In this document: positions 1-44,100 of the stretch, one piece after another | Layout: every line of letters begins with the position of its first letter | Position numbering within the stretch: position 1 is the stretch's first letter | Origin: Strix aluco | Lineage: Eukaryota > Chordata > Aves > Strigiformes > Strigidae | Direction: 5' to 3' | Assembly: GCF_031877795.1 (NCBI RefSeq) | Contig: NC_133931.1 | Span: forward strand, 22,765,264-22,829,263 | DNA length: 64,000 bases | The notes under the pieces: generated by a model | The model's database searches: none | Told to the model about the DNA's origin: nothing | What the model saw: only the letters and a program-made list of their open reading frames with translations | Program-made: the position numbers and the translations under genes

Positions 1-14430
<14,430 letters not shown>

Positions 14431-14806
14431 AGTATAAAAAGTGTGTATTGCTGTGTAATACTACTAGCTAAGTTTTGTAGATTTTTCCATTTGTCTATAA
14501 AAGTTTATGAAAGTTAATGCTGTCATACCCCTGGTGGTACTTTAAAGAATTAAATGCAAACATTCCTGTACTAAATTTGTAACGTAAAGGCCTAAGGAGC
14601 ACTGGCAATATCTGATTGCAACAGTTTGCTAGTCAATAACTCCTTTGCCTAACCCCAGCCAAAGATGACAGCAGAACAATATAATTTACACTGTGATTTA
14701 TCTTTTTGCTGAGGGAAAATATGTAAAATGTTCTGAAAATTCACTGCTGCCTTTGTGGAAAGTGTTTCAGCAAAGGTTCTTGTATAGAGGGAGTAGGGAA
14801 TTTCGA

Positions 14807-14812
14807 AATAAA
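14807..14812 (+). terminator. UBR5 proximal polyadenylation signal AATAAA
   Basis: Canonical AATAAA, 377 bases after the stop codon, followed within about 15-40 bases by a GT- and T-rich tract. Likely supports the short 3'UTR form. Confidence 0.7.
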
Positions 14813-15355
14813 AAATTAAGTATGTTCTGTGTTTTATTTTAACTTTTTTTTATGGTGTTTAATTTGTGGTTGGCTGCAGTTGTGTATCATGTATATTGAA
14901 CTTGTAAAAAGTTCCTGACAGCTCAGATCCCAGAGTTGGGATCGTTCACTTATGAAACCACTTTCATTGCAATTTTTGTTCTGATTGCATTGAACTCTGG
15001 CGTATCAGATACCATCACTAATATTTTGCATGTAATCTGTACCTTTAGTGTTTTGGGGGTTTTTTTTGTACATATGATGAGGCCAATGCACAGTATTTCA
15101 TAGTTCACAATCAACATTTTTGTATCCCTGTTTCAGTGAACAGACAGTCAGGAGATTGTTCCACTACCAGTTCTAACCCAACACTTGTACTACGTTATCT
15201 AACTATGTAAACTCAGCCTGGGCACTTTCTGGTAACTGTAAAATGTTTATAAGATCATGATTATTGAAGATACATTTTGGAAAACTTTAATGTTCGTGAG
15301 CAGCTTAACTTCTTTTGTATCTAGCCTTTTTTTAAGTATCTTGTTACAGTTTTTT

Positions 15356-15361
15356 AATAAA
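15356..15361 (+). terminator. UBR5 distal polyadenylation signal AATAAA (candidate)
   Basis: Canonical hexamer within a T-rich context. The downstream element is weak. It may act with the further copy 91 bases on. Confidence 0.45.
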
Positions 15362-15446
15362 GAAATTGCAGACAAAATACCAAATCATACTGAAGAAACA
15401 ATAGTTTTTATTTATTTAGCCATTTATACTTTAGCGAACAGCATAC

Positions 15447-15452
15447 AATAAA
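15447..15452 (+). terminator. UBR5 distal polyadenylation signal AATAAA (candidate)
   Basis: Canonical hexamer followed by TAGTTGTTTGTT, a GT-rich downstream element. A good candidate for the long 3'UTR end near 15470. Confidence 0.55.
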
Positions 15453-16754
15453 CATAGTTGTTTGTTAAAAATCTGAATTTTGTAACTGAAAAATTGACCT
15501 GCAGAAGACATTCAGCCCACATTTTACAGTTAGCAGAGAATCCTGAATGAAACAGGCCAGGCAACCCCTTCTTTTCACAGAATTGGTTTGAAGGGAAAGT
15601 GGCTTGTTCTGAAAAATCTCAAGGTAATTAGGTTAGAATAAAATTCTCAAACTGCATTGTAGTGGGTTCTACTGTATGTTCACTTTTGAAGTGATTGGTT
15701 GCTTTTGGGGAGGGCAGTCTTTTACCATAACCTAGGATTTGTTTTCCCTAATGCTTGAGAGATTTTTGAGAGTTAGGAAGTGATTAGTAAAGGAAGGAGC
15801 TACTTTTTCTGTGTCAAAACAAATTTCTGAAAGCTTAGCAGACTGATGTATTGAAGGTTAAGAGCTTTTGTGGTGGTGATATTCTCCCTCTTTCTTGCTT
15901 CTCCAACCCCATGAGTCCATGTTAGTGATTTTTTTTTTTCCCCCCCTCCTTTTGTTGGGAATGTTTTGTTGGGAATCTGAGTGGAATTCACCTTTGCCAG
16001 AGCTCCACTGGGTTTTCCTTTCTGTCAGTTAGTTGAGGATGACCAGAAGTTACCTACAGCTGTGATTTTCAAAAAAGCCTCTTTTCATCCTTTATTTAGT
16101 TGCTAGAGGTATGGAGGACAGTTGAGATGAGAAATTCTGATCACCAGTTGCCAAATTGATGCTGAAAATCCTGTTTTCTAAATAAGACTGACTGTTTCAG
16201 GCTTGTGTAGTTAAACTGCAGATAAATCACGTAAACAGATGTAGGATTATTTCTGCGTGTACTAATACTTCTTAAATCAATTGTCCTAGAAAAGGATAGT
16301 TTCAATGTACAAGGATAGGAGTCTATTCTGGATTTCCTGTTGTCACCTCCAGTGTATCTTAAGTTCAAAACTGTATCAGATTTTACTATGCTAGTATCAA
16401 TTTAAAATAAAAAGCGGTACAGCTACACAAGTCTAGATATAGGTGTATTAGTATAGAGAAAATTTACACTGGTATGGCTATTCTCATGTACTAAGGAGGA
16501 TAGTTACAAAGGTACAAAGCAACATATACCTTATGCCTGGATTTCTAACTGGTGTAATTATTTCCATTACCAAAAACGCCTCTAACTGAAATGTGTCAAG
16601 TTAGTAGAAAGCAACAAAAGAAACTGTTTAGAATAGGCATCAAATTTACAGTCTGTAAAATAAAGGTCCCTCCCTCACAAAGCTTTGTGAGACTTGATGT
16701 ATTAAAAAGTATCCAAGGCCCTTGGATGAAAGGCCATATATAAATGTAAAGTAC

Positions 16755-16860
16755 TGTGTGTATATATATATATATATGTATTGTGTGTATATGTATATAA
16801 GTGTATGTGTATGTATAACATATAAATATATGTTATATGTATATATATTTCTGTATATAG
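16755..16860. repeat. (TA)n/(TG)n microsatellite, imperfect
   Basis: Alternating TATATA, TGTGTA and ATGTAT units over about 105 bases, interrupted. It is able to slip and likely polymorphic. No gene function is implied. Confidence 0.9.
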
Positions 16861-18641
16861 CTTAAACATTTTTTAAGTCCTGTAATGTATAGCTAGACAA
16901 AAATTATGCAGATAACTCACAGTAGCTCACCATATATACACACACAAAGCATTCTGATAAGTGGAGAGGGAATCTAGAATGATTTATGCTGTCGTCATTG
17001 ACTTGAAATGTGTATGTAGCTTTATAAATAGCTTTTTTCCTCTGTATGGTATATTTAAACTATATCAAGATTTTAATAAGAAAAATGTTTATTAAAATCA
17101 TACACCTCATTTCCCTTTGACTTAAGCCCTTCTGTTAGTTCACTTCTAAGATGTGGTAGAGAAATTAGTTAAAGGAAAATTTTGTAATGTTTACATTTTT
17201 TTAATAGTCTAAATCCTTAGCTGTTCATAACTGCTGAAGTAAGAGATGAAGGTAGCTACTAATAAAATGTTATCACCAACTACTAGCTAGTTCCTCTCCT
17301 GAATCTAGGGAAAACTGACACCTTTAGTGCTGACTTCCATAGCTAATTCTCAGCATTGGTTTCTGTTCCGTAGCTAACTGTATCCAGCACAGAAGGTAAA
17401 TTGCTTGCTCCAGCTTTGTTAGTTTTCCAGAAGTGAAAACTTGTATGGGCTTGTAATCAAGTGGCCTTTCCCATCTGTTTGGTTTGGGAGTTACTTTGCT
17501 TTCCTGCAAGATAGTCATTGCAAAATCTGTAAACTGGCAAATTTGTGAATCAAAGCAATACCCTTTTTTTACAGCAGCAGTCGTTCAGGGAGGGAGAGGA
17601 AAGGAAATTTTCCTCATCTCTTAAACTGTGTTTATCTTTGTGTAATTTGCACAGTTGCATACAGACCTGCTGTTTTTTGAAAGTTTGCTTCCACATGCGT
17701 ATCCAGAGAGAAGTGCATAGAGCGCAGGGTGTGAGCCTTTCCTCAGTAGCTGGGGTGCAGGTGGGAGCGGTCCCCCAGTCACCACCAACAGCCTCCCTTG
17801 CGGTTCTGCTGCTCCCGGGGAGCCCTAATTCAGCACACCTCTTCGGCGTTCTTAACACCACGTCAAAGATTGTTCAGCAGATCAGTGGTAACCTTCTCGG
17901 AGGAAGCTTACTGCTGTTCTCCTTCAACTCCCTTTTTCTAGTGTTCTTACAACCTGTGGATCATGTCTCTGTGTGTGAATCTGTAAATGCCATTCTGAGC
18001 TTCTGTGTCTGTACTCTTTGCTTCATTGACACTTGCATTTCTCAGGCTTCCTCTCTAGGGCAAACTACAGATACCTAGTTTAGTAGCTTTGATTCCCTTT
18101 CTCTTTTCAAGCTTCGTATGATTTGACTGTTCTGAACTCTTCAGTTTGCCTTTTTAATAACAGGTCTGCCGGAATCGAATAGGAAATTTTGCAAGTCTGG
18201 ATTAACTGGATTTCAGTGCGTGTGGCATCTGCTTATCCTGAAGTCTGAATGTCCACGCACAGATTGAAATGTATAGGTGAACTGGTCATGTGAAAGCTTC
18301 AGTGACTATCGGGAACTCGCAGTGCTAGAAGTTCCCCCATGGTCTGTGTGGGGAGGACACGAACAGGCTTCACAACTGGAATCTGGACTTCATCATGGTG
18401 TAGTCCTTGCCCGGCAGCACTTCCTAGCATCATCAGGAGCACTGATGGGCCTTTTCCTAGTTGGAAATTGCTTTTGTGGTTTTCATTTGCAGCTGTTTGA
18501 ATATCTTATTATTGAGTAGATTTGCTGAACTGAGAAGCGCAGAGGGCTTTTAATTTTTTATATGTCTTTTAAGGATTTTCTATGGAGTTGTCTTTAAGAG
18601 GATAACTTCATGTCTTGCTTGAAACACAAGCTTGTGAGACT

Positions 18642-18663
18642 CCCCCCCCCCCCCCCCCCCCCC
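18642..18663. repeat. Run of 22 cytosines (G22 on the minus strand)
   Basis: Uninterrupted C tract between TGAGACT and TTTGTC. The minus strand can fold as a G-quadruplex and the + strand as an i-motif. The exact length is likely to be a sequencing or assembly estimate. Confidence 0.97.
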
Positions 18664-19429
18664 TTTGTCTATGGCTTGCTTAATATAAAGGGGTTTTGTC
18701 TTTAAATATCACCACAAGTTACTATTACAGTAATATACCATTTAGTACAGCAAGCAGCAGATTGTTGCTCCCAAGTGTTTCGGGACTTCTTTCCATAATG
18801 GTGAAACTTTTCACTATCCCTTGTCCAGTGACAACAGCAGCTAACACGAGTGTGTATGTTTGAATACTATAGTCATGCAAACCTATTGGAAAATAGACTG
18901 CTGCCACAAGCTCTGATAAGGTTTCTCTGTGAGGAGAGTCTTTTAAGAAAATAGTTGTTTTGGACATACTGAAATTAATCATAAATTGATTTTCATACAG
19001 TGAACAGTTTTAAGCTGAAAAAGAGGATTTTCACTTTCTTATAAATGAAAATTCTTCCAATTTACCTGAAATGGCATTCTTCATATAAAAAATGGTATTT
19101 AGAAAGCATTTTTAAAAGGCAGCTAAGTATTCCCAAAATAAGTAAAATCTCTTGGGGGATGGAGGGAAGAGGCATTGTAGTTCAAGCTGTGATGATGTGA
19201 TGACTCCATTTTGGCTGCCTTAGTAGATAAAATTTTGGGACATACTTTGTATCAGTAACTTACTTTGCCTTGCCATGAAAGTGTCCTTTGCCCAAAAAGT
19301 TGTAATTGATGTGACTACCGATTACGTTTTTTTCATTGCTTTTATTATTTTCAGAGCTACTAAATGCAGCATGAACTTGCAGGTAGTTCTCATTCACATC
19401 TATCCAAAGGAGAATGTGGACAAGCTGCC

Positions 19430-19450
19430 TTTTTTTTTTTTTTTTTTTTT
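19430..19450. repeat. Run of 21 thymines
   Basis: Pure T tract between GCTGCC and GAGTTGG. It could be the reversed poly(A) tail of an old minus-strand retrocopy, but I recognise no source sequence beside it. Confidence 0.95.
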
Positions 19451-22378
19451 GAGTTGGATCAAAATTACTCCACTGTACATTTGGAATGCAAAGCTGTGCT
19501 AGTAAACCTGTAAGGCCTGGGTCTGTCCCACCATGTACTAAAGCTGTGTGCTGCTGGTGCTGCACCTCCCTTAATTGTAATTAGCAGAGCGAGAGAGCTG
19601 TTGTGAAGCCACAGGCCACCCAGCCGGAATGCCTGTTCTGGGGTGCTGCCTTGCCGCGGGTCTGCTCCCCTCCCTGCTGTGGAGTGCCCTGCACCTCCAG
19701 GAAGTGCTGCCACGCTTTCAGGACGTGACAGTGGATGTTATCCAGTGGATCAGAGTCCCTCCCCATGCAGAAACACCTCCTCAGCTCCTAGCGCTATGTT
19801 GTGAGCAAGTGCAGGTGAGGGACCGTGGGGACCCGGGCAGGCCAGCTGCCGCACCACCAGGCAGTTAGGAGCTAAGGAACAACCACAGCTTCCACCACCC
19901 ATTGGAGAGCTTGTTCTAAAAATGGCATTGTACAGCTGAGTAGTAGGAAATTTTGCAAAATCATGCATAATGCTACACTTCATATGTATGTTTATTCTGC
20001 TTGTAAGCTATTTTACAGTTCCACAGTGCTTTTCTGTATTTCAGTATCACGTACATGATGTAATTAATTTATATAAAACAAAGTTAACAGAAAGTTGGTG
20101 GATTTTTGTGGAGGTGCAAGAACAGCCAACTGCTGTTTTGTTAATCCTTGTGGTACATTTCCTTTGCGGTATTTTTCCTTTGTATATTAATCTTTAGGTA
20201 CCATGTAAGTAGATATTTGCTGTGCATTTATAAAAGGGCAGGTGTGACTTTAAGTTATCCCCAAATACTTGAACGCCTTTCTGTTGCTAATTATATTAAT
20301 TTGTGGTAGTTCTTAAACTTTGTCAAATATTCATTGGGACAATCCATGATTTGGGGAATTTTGAAACAGCAGCCAGGATAATTAGGTTTAGGGGCTAAGA
20401 CAGCTGATAGGTAGGTCAGTGTTCTTTAATATGATTTGTGTGCTTGAGCTTTTGGCCCAGAAACTCATGTCTCCCTCAGTACACTCTACATTACACACAC
20501 CAATGGGTCAGCTGAGTTCATCACTCAGTGTTCTTCTAATCGTTTGCTCTGGACAAAATAGTGGAATCCCTGGTATTTGGTACGCCAATGAGTGGAGCTG
20601 TTGTAATAACACTCGAAGGCTGGTAACAGCAGGTGTTGTTAGTGTAAAACCATCTTTTCTCATTTACTGTTTGTGTGTTTCTGGTGTCCTGTTAGGAACT
20701 TGCTGCTTAGGCATGTGCTTCTGCTCCTCAGAAATCTCACTGGAAGAAAGCCAAAGCTGTTCTCATGCTTAGGACCAGCATGGTTGCCTCTGCCACACAG
20801 ATCTTGCCACTGAACCTTCCTCACCCCCTGCCCCAGTCAGGTTTGAGCTCCTCTCACAAGGTGTAAAAAAGCTGCAGGACACAGATACTGTTCAGAAGAG
20901 CCCAGCTGGCCTGGCTTCCACTTCCCATGCTTGGGAAACAGGGAGAGGGCAGGTCTCAGTCACTCTGTGGTGGCCAGGTGACTTTAAAAAAAAATCAGAA
21001 ATTCTTAATGACAGAGAACTAACACCACTGGAGGTTACCCTTCTGGAAAAGGACACCAGAACCCCTCAAAGACCATACCTATGCATTATGTACCTTCCCT
21101 GGCTGTGGGGTGCTTAGGGATGTCTGGCCAGCACTTGGACTGGGGAGCACTGGGCAGTGATCGCAGGGTGGTGCACAGTGTCTACACACTTGTCTCCCTT
21201 GGGGAACGCCAGGCTTCCAGGTCCTCCTCCTCCTCCTGAAGGGCCAACCCTGGGCTCTGGGGCATTTGTCTTGGCCTCTGAAGAGTGGCTTAGTCCTGCT
21301 TGTGTGCTCATAAACTTTTAATTTCTCACTCACTGGTGTTTACTTTCAGATTTGTGTCTTTGTTTTCAGGTCTTCATGACAAACCAGGCCGTACCCAGTG
21401 GGAGGGACTTTTCTTTTTCCTACTATTTGATTGTTTTGGTAAATGACCACTTCTACAGGAAGGGGGCCCGAGGGCCTGGCCTGCTTTGGGATGAGGAAGG
21501 AAAAGGAAACCACTGAACTCTGATGGTTTTCAGCTCTGGATGAAATCTCTCTGCTTGCAAGGAGTGACAGACGTAAATGTACTTACTCCTGGTGTTTGCA
21601 CTCACAGGCCCCTGCTAGCACTTCCAGGAAATACACCTCTGTGTCTCTGTTATGCATTACTGGATTGTGTTCTGACGTCTGTTATTAGCTCAGGATGGAT
21701 TTAAAAAAAGACTTTTTTCTTACAGAGGTTGCTCTTTCTTGCACACTTTTAGAGTGCCCACCTGTACCCTGCAATAGGCACTTCAGGTTGTCTCAGTGAC
21801 AGCTATCTCTCTTCAGCTCTGTACACATTCTTCAGTAAGTATTTACAGCAAAGCAGTAAACTCCCCTATCTTCCATTACCGTCTTTCAGAGGCTGCCTAG
21901 GATTTTCTCCTAATTTTGGGTTGTTGTTTCTTTTGGTGCTGGTGGTTTTGGTTTTTTCCTTACGGTGTAAGACTACCAGTTGCACTCACTGCCCTACCTC
22001 CCTCAGGTTTCTGTCTCCACCTCTCCGGGCAGCAGTGGCGGCCTGCAGCCCAGGGCCGGCAGCTGCGGGCACTGGCTGCCCCGAGCCCAGAGGCCGGCTC
22101 CGGGTACCCACTCCTTCTCCCGGTCCCGCTGGAGACCGCGTACGGCCGAGCCCTCCGCCGACCGGGGCCCAAGCGCGCGGGGGGCGGCTCCTGCTCGCGG
22201 CCGCCTCCCTGTGCCCGGGGCGGGGGCCGGGATGTGCCGCTCTCAGGCCGCGCCCAGCCGCTGCGGCGGGGCTCGGGGCCTCCGCCGTCCGCCCGCCCCG
22301 GGGAGGAGGAGCGGCCGCGGCCCTGGCCGTGCCCCCTTCAACTGTCTCCGCCCTCTCGCGGCCCAGTCGCCGCCGGCC

Positions 22379-39001
<16,623 letters not shown>

Positions 39002-39159
39002 TAACTTGGCAAATGAATGGTGACTGTCTCCCTCTCCCCATCTCACTTTCTGCTGTGAAGTTGTCTTCACTTCCTCTCCTGGAATTGGAGTCTACTGGGA
39101 TTTTTTTCCTGGGTTTTCATGTTGCTTGTCTGAGGAGTAAATATATTTCTCTGTCATTT

Positions 39160-39177
39160 AAAAAAAAAAAAAAAAAA
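39160..39177 (+). repeat. Run of 18 adenines in the RRM2B 3'UTR
   Basis: Genomic A tract 158 bases after the stop codon, without an upstream AATAAA. It will prime oligo-dT, so false transcript ends may be reported here. Confidence 0.95.
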
Positions 39178-41143
39178 GGGATCCTTTTTAAAAAATTTAT
39201 ACAGCTTTTTAAAAGGATAACCTTTTTAAGATTCCCTTGACTCGTCTGCTGTGATTGCTGTCTTTAAAAATTACCTGGGTACTACTACTTTTTTAAGATT
39301 TTGGTAGTGTTTTAAGAAAGCAAACTGCGCCTTTACCTCATGTTACAGTATTTTAATCTGAAAACCAGATGAGGTATCACTCTGTGTATATATGTTGCTA
39401 TAAATTATTTTCATGGTTTCTGTTTTCATGTATATAGACTTGTCTAGAGTAAAAGCTCTTCCCTTTTGTCCTGCTGCAGATAGAGTAATAAGTGAATGTG
39501 GGAGGACATTAATAAGGTATGAACTATAAAATCTTATTAAACCCAGGGATACAGTTTGATCTCCCCATTAACCTGGGTTCTATCTTAAAACGTTTTTACT
39601 CTATTTGTGAACCTGATGGCTGTTGGTAGGAGTTTAAATCAAATACATATGATTTTTGTCTTACAGCTGTTATTGAACAGGTCAATCGACTGAATGGTCC
39701 TTGGAAAGGCAAGCCTGTTAAGAGTGGAGAAAAACCACATCTTGTAGTTCTTTGGCTTGTGCTGCCTCTTTTTCCCTGCTTCTCTGAACAAGTGCCTTAT
39801 TAAGCAGCCTGTAGTTGCACTGAGTTGTAATCGGCATCTGACACTGGAACAGCCAGCTCTGGGAGTTGTCTGTCTTCCTTCTGTAATGCTGGGTGGTTTG
39901 ATATTCTCCCCTTCTCAGTTTCACTTTTGCATTAGTGGAGTGAGAAGGCATATCATTCCAAGGTATTATCCCTTGAGGTGCTACAAACATACTACTTGGG
40001 CTGTAAGGAAGCACCAGTAATGTATGAAGGTACTTCAAGTTGTGTGTTTAATGTGAAGCATTGAAACCATTGTCACAGAAGAGCTGCTGGAGGAAGGTAT
40101 TAAACCTTTCAAAACCAAATCTTGAAGTAGTATGGATTAGCAGCATCTTACAAAGGACTGCTGTTTGTTTTTTGGTCTGTTCCAGTGTGTACATGAAAAC
40201 TTTTTTTAATTTCTTGATGTCACATGCAGAGAATGGAGCGATTGAAGAATGGCTAACGTACTGCGGTGGTACTTGGAATGGAAGGGATACTCTTCGGTCA
40301 TAGGTGGATTATTTGCAAATAGATGCGCTCATTTTTTTCAAAGGTGAAGTGAATGTACATGAGCTAGGCAAAGAGTTCTGCTTTACTAAATGCAAGCGTT
40401 TTTTGTAATGTTCAGAGAGTTGTTTAAGAGCTTATATAAGTCTTTCTTATTGTTGCAAACATCTTGTGCTGCTTTTGATATGCCTGGCATGAGATGAACT
40501 GACAGCCCTGGGGTTATTGGTGATGGGGTGGTATAAGTGTTATTTCCTGGCTAGCCCAGATCAGCCTTAACCCTGGGTGCCTGAGTTCTGTGAATTAGGT
40601 CGGCTGCCTTAGTGTAGTTCCTAGTGAACAATTGTCCTGGTGTAAAAATAAGCAGCAAAACTGACTCTCTTTGTTTGGTCTCAGTAAAAGATCGTGAGTA
40701 TGTAATGAGCATGGAAATGGGATGAATTTTTTTTCCCTAGAGAAGGGTCTGCATCATTTGACATAAGGCACTTGCGGAAGGCAGAGGGGGACCTGGAGAA
40801 TACAGAGAAAAGCTGGAACTGATGTCCCTCACTAATGTTCTGCAACTGCAAGAGAAGTATGGACTGGTAGAGAAGATCCAGTGCCTTTTGGAAATACTGT
40901 GTTGATGGGGAAGAAAGAGAAAATGTTGTAAATGGGTCTGTTGTTGGAGGAATGGAACCTATTTTTACATCGCTAAAAGTACTATAAAGCATTTGTTTTG
41001 AGTGTTGTGAATTAAGATGAGAGTATACAGAATATTCAAATATGAAACTGCTGTGTGCTCAGGTTCTGTAAAAGTATATGAGATACCAAAGTCTGGTACA
41101 ACAGCTCCCACACCATTTGTGTGTAAAATACATGTGTAGTTTC

Positions 41144-41149
41144 AATAAA
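41144..41149 (+). terminator. RRM2B polyadenylation signal AATAAA
   Basis: Canonical hexamer. TGACTTTGTTTGCTGG lies downstream as a GT-rich element. This is the only AATAAA I found between the stop codon and this point, so it is the likely transcript end. Confidence 0.75.
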
Positions 41150-44100
41150 ACTTGAACGTGGAGAGGAGCATGACTTTGTTTGCTGGTTACATGCTTTCTT
41201 GTGAAATCCAAAATGATAAAATTGGGCTGTGCCAAAGTAAGTTGGTGTTCAGAGCTTTTGGGTTGTGGGAGAAAGTTACAAGTGCTCCAGACACTGTCTT
41301 GTGCTTTGTGAGTTCTTTACTTGCTGTTTCTTGTTCTTGGGAATGGGGTTTGCAGTCTAGGGAGCAAACAATATTTTTTTTTCTGGAATTTTCTGGCTCA
41401 AGGAGAAATCTTTTGGGAGTCCCTTAGATTCAAAGATGAAACACTCCAGAAACGTGATTTTGGTGTGTGGTATCTGATACATCAAGGGCACTGCGCCCTC
41501 GGGTCGGGTGCCCTGACTGCGTGGGCACAGGAGCGTGGGGTTCAGGCCCCTGAGCTGGGGCCAGCCAAGCCTGCCTGCAGCCGAGCACCGGCAGCTGGGT
41601 CTGAGCTGGCAGAGGTTCACACCTGATGGCATCTGTGCCCTTAGGGGTGTCAAGTCAGAAGTCTTGTCCCTGCTGCCCCTTTGTGCCTCCTTGAGACAGG
41701 CATGAAGGGCACAAGGCCCCTTCCTCCCCCACCAGTGCTGGGTCTTGGGTAGAAACCACGTGCCTCTGAGGCTCTGGTGGACGAGTTGGGTCTGGCTCTG
41801 TGCGTCTCACACCGTGGCCATCACGCCTAAAAAAGCTTGGTGGGGGTGTGTGCGGGAGAGAAGCTGTGATGCATCCCTTCAATAGATCATCTGTGTGCTC
41901 TGGGCTGGAGTCCCAGGCTGGTGCATGACTCCCATTATAGCCAGTGGGTCAGAGAAGGTGCCTCTGGAGGGGTTCATATCATGGTGAAGGGCGTGTCTGC
42001 AATGGTCAGGTGAGCAGAAACCTGGCTGGTGGCTGCAAGAGGCGTTGAGGCTCATAGGTAGAGTCTCACCTTTTAACATCCAAAATGGCCTCTAGCTCCT
42101 GCTGTTCTTCTCATTCAAGCAGATGTGGGTCCTAGAAAAACCCATGATATGATCAGCAATAGCCACAAGTGAACAGTATGCTCTGAGCCCTGCTCTCTGG
42201 TCATGAAACCGCTATGGAGCGCAGTAGGTCAGTGACTATTCCCAGCCCTTGCTGGGAAAGAAAAGAGTGAGGTGAAGACAGGGCAATTAGCAAGCTCTTT
42301 CTTAGTGTCTCTTGACAACCTGGAGGAGATGTTGCTGGACTGGTAAGATTTTTGCAGAAGGTGAGGATGCTGCGTTCGCAGCACACCAGGAGCTGCGGCC
42401 AGCCCCTGCCCGGCTGACATTGCGCTAATCCAATCCTGCCACATTTCTTGTCCTTGGCTTTGAACGTTGTTAACAGCAACTCTGGCCTCCCTGCCAGTAG
42501 TGACCCAGCCTGCCAGAGGAGCACCTTCCTTCTAGCCCTTCCGAGGGGATGATTAAGGCTGGTTTTCCTCCTGGTGGAGCCCTTGAGTCGGCAAATAATG
42601 TTTCTGTCACTATATTCTCTAGAGCTACTTCTGGGAGAGAAACTGTCACCGGAGATGCTGATGTGTTAATATTACATGTAGCCGAGTATGTGTTTGCCAG
42701 GAGGATGCTTGTGTGACTGGGGACCGCTCTCTGCACTGTGCTCTGCAGAAATATACACGTGCATGCATAACCTTTATATATGTGGATACTGGATGTACAC
42801 ATCTGGTACACAGACATACACACTACACATATGCAAAAGCAGAATTGAGAGGAGAAGCCTTTGAACGTTTGATTTCCGTATCCCTCTCCCTGGAGCAGAA
42901 GGGTAATATGGACATTATAATATTGCAATTAAGAGATGCTATTCCTGGTTTGCTGGCAGCTGCCTGCTGCCTGCTCTGCTCCTCAACGCCTGGGCATAGA
43001 TGATGGCAGTGGCACAGCCAGAGACTTCTCCCATCCCATCGTACATAATCTGGCTCTAGGAACCAAGGCTGCCCAAGCCACAAGGCTAGAGCTGTGTTCT
43101 GCTAACCAAAATCTTAAGCTAAGGTTTTTTTTCAGCTTAAAATACAGGTAAATCTCATGAATGGCTGTGTTTGGCCAGTGTGAAGCACATGTGTTTGCTT
43201 TGAAGAACAGTAACTTTGGTCTTTGGCTGGTTGAGTGTAGCTGCGTGGACAGGCTCGGGAATTCCCTGTTGCATTTTGACCCTTCTAATGAAATACAAGA
43301 GGATCTGTGAGTGACAAACATGAGATTTCTATGACAGGCAACAGATATCGCAGCTTCTTGTGGAGTTCTGCTGATTGGGGGCTCCTGCACTGCAGATCCT
43401 TCTTCCCAAATCTACTTGAAGAGCTTACCTGAGAAAGGTCCTTCCCCCAGGACTGCTGTTGCTTTGCCTGCACCATTCATTACTGTGTTGGCTCTAGCGT
43501 GGCTGCTGGCAGGTTTGTGGGGACAAATCTGTATCATCAATCCTTTTTTTTTGCTGTAGTACACAGTTCGGTTAATGTTACTCTGGGAATGGCCCTGGGT
43601 AACTGCTGCAGCACCTCTAATAAGCTCATAATACGAGGAGGAGAGCTGCCACAGCGAGCTGCGTGGACCAGCCTGGCATCAAGGGTGAGGTGTTGACTCC
43701 TGCCATGGGGACAGGCCACCTTTGGGCCTTGGTGCTGCCTGTTCCTTTAGTGAGTGTCTCTCACTGCAGAGGCAGGAGGAGGTCATCACCAGCCAATGAT
43801 GAAAAGGAATCAATGGACTGGTGAAAAGAAGGTATTCTGGATGCTTCCATGACTTCACCAGCATGGACTGCCTTTGGCTTCTGTCCTTCTGGTGCCCAGT
43901 GAATATCAGAAAAAACCTGTGCCAGGCACAGTGACTGCTGGATGGCTTGCTATGTGATCTGCTCAAAGCCTGTCCCTGCAAGCCCCTCCTAAACATCATG
44001 CCACAACTCACACTCAGTGGCTACAGAGAAATGAAGCTGCTGGGATGCCTTGAGCAGCTCTGCAGTTACTTCTCTGCCCGCTCTGTGTGGTGGCTGGTGT

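Larger units (their letters stand above)
14431..15470 (+). other. UBR5: UBR5 3' untranslated region (distal end inferred)
   Basis: Sequence after the TAG is A/T-rich with AATAAA hexamers at 14807-14812, 15356-15361 and 15447-15452. The first is followed by a GT/T-rich downstream element (TGTTCTGTGTTTTATTTT), the arrangement needed for cleavage. Use of the later ones is inferred from position only. The real end needs transcript data. Confidence 0.7.
15471..21990. other. UBR5-RRM2B intergenic interval
   Basis: About 6.5 kb, AT-rich at first and GC-richer from about 19.5 kb. No protein gene is supported. It contains two further AATAAA hexamers (16406-16411, 16659-16664), which could extend the UBR5 transcript, plus a TA/TG microsatellite, a C run and a T run. 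The GC-rich block at 19600-19820 with a GTGAGG donor-like end could be a non-coding exon, but nothing proves it. Confidence 0.7.
39002..41165 (+). other. RRM2B: RRM2B 3' untranslated region
   Basis: About 2.1 kb from the stop codon to an AATAAA at 41144-41149 followed by a GT-rich element. There is an internal run of 18 A at 39160-39177. Length of this order fits RRM2B, whose mammalian 3'UTR is long. No coding exon is expected here. Confidence 0.75.

Noticed and set aside
17545..18078. 177-codon open frame between UBR5 and RRM2B
   Set aside because: No recognisable family, no splice or promoter context, and an overlapping open frame on the other strand. Compatible with chance.
19260..19565. 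101-codon minus-strand open frame through the T21 tract
   Set aside because: Its poly-Lys run comes straight from the T tract. No gene evidence.
39160..39177. A18 run considered as the tail of a processed retrocopy
   Set aside because: The sequence before it is the RRM2B 3'UTR and no target-site duplication or second gene is visible.
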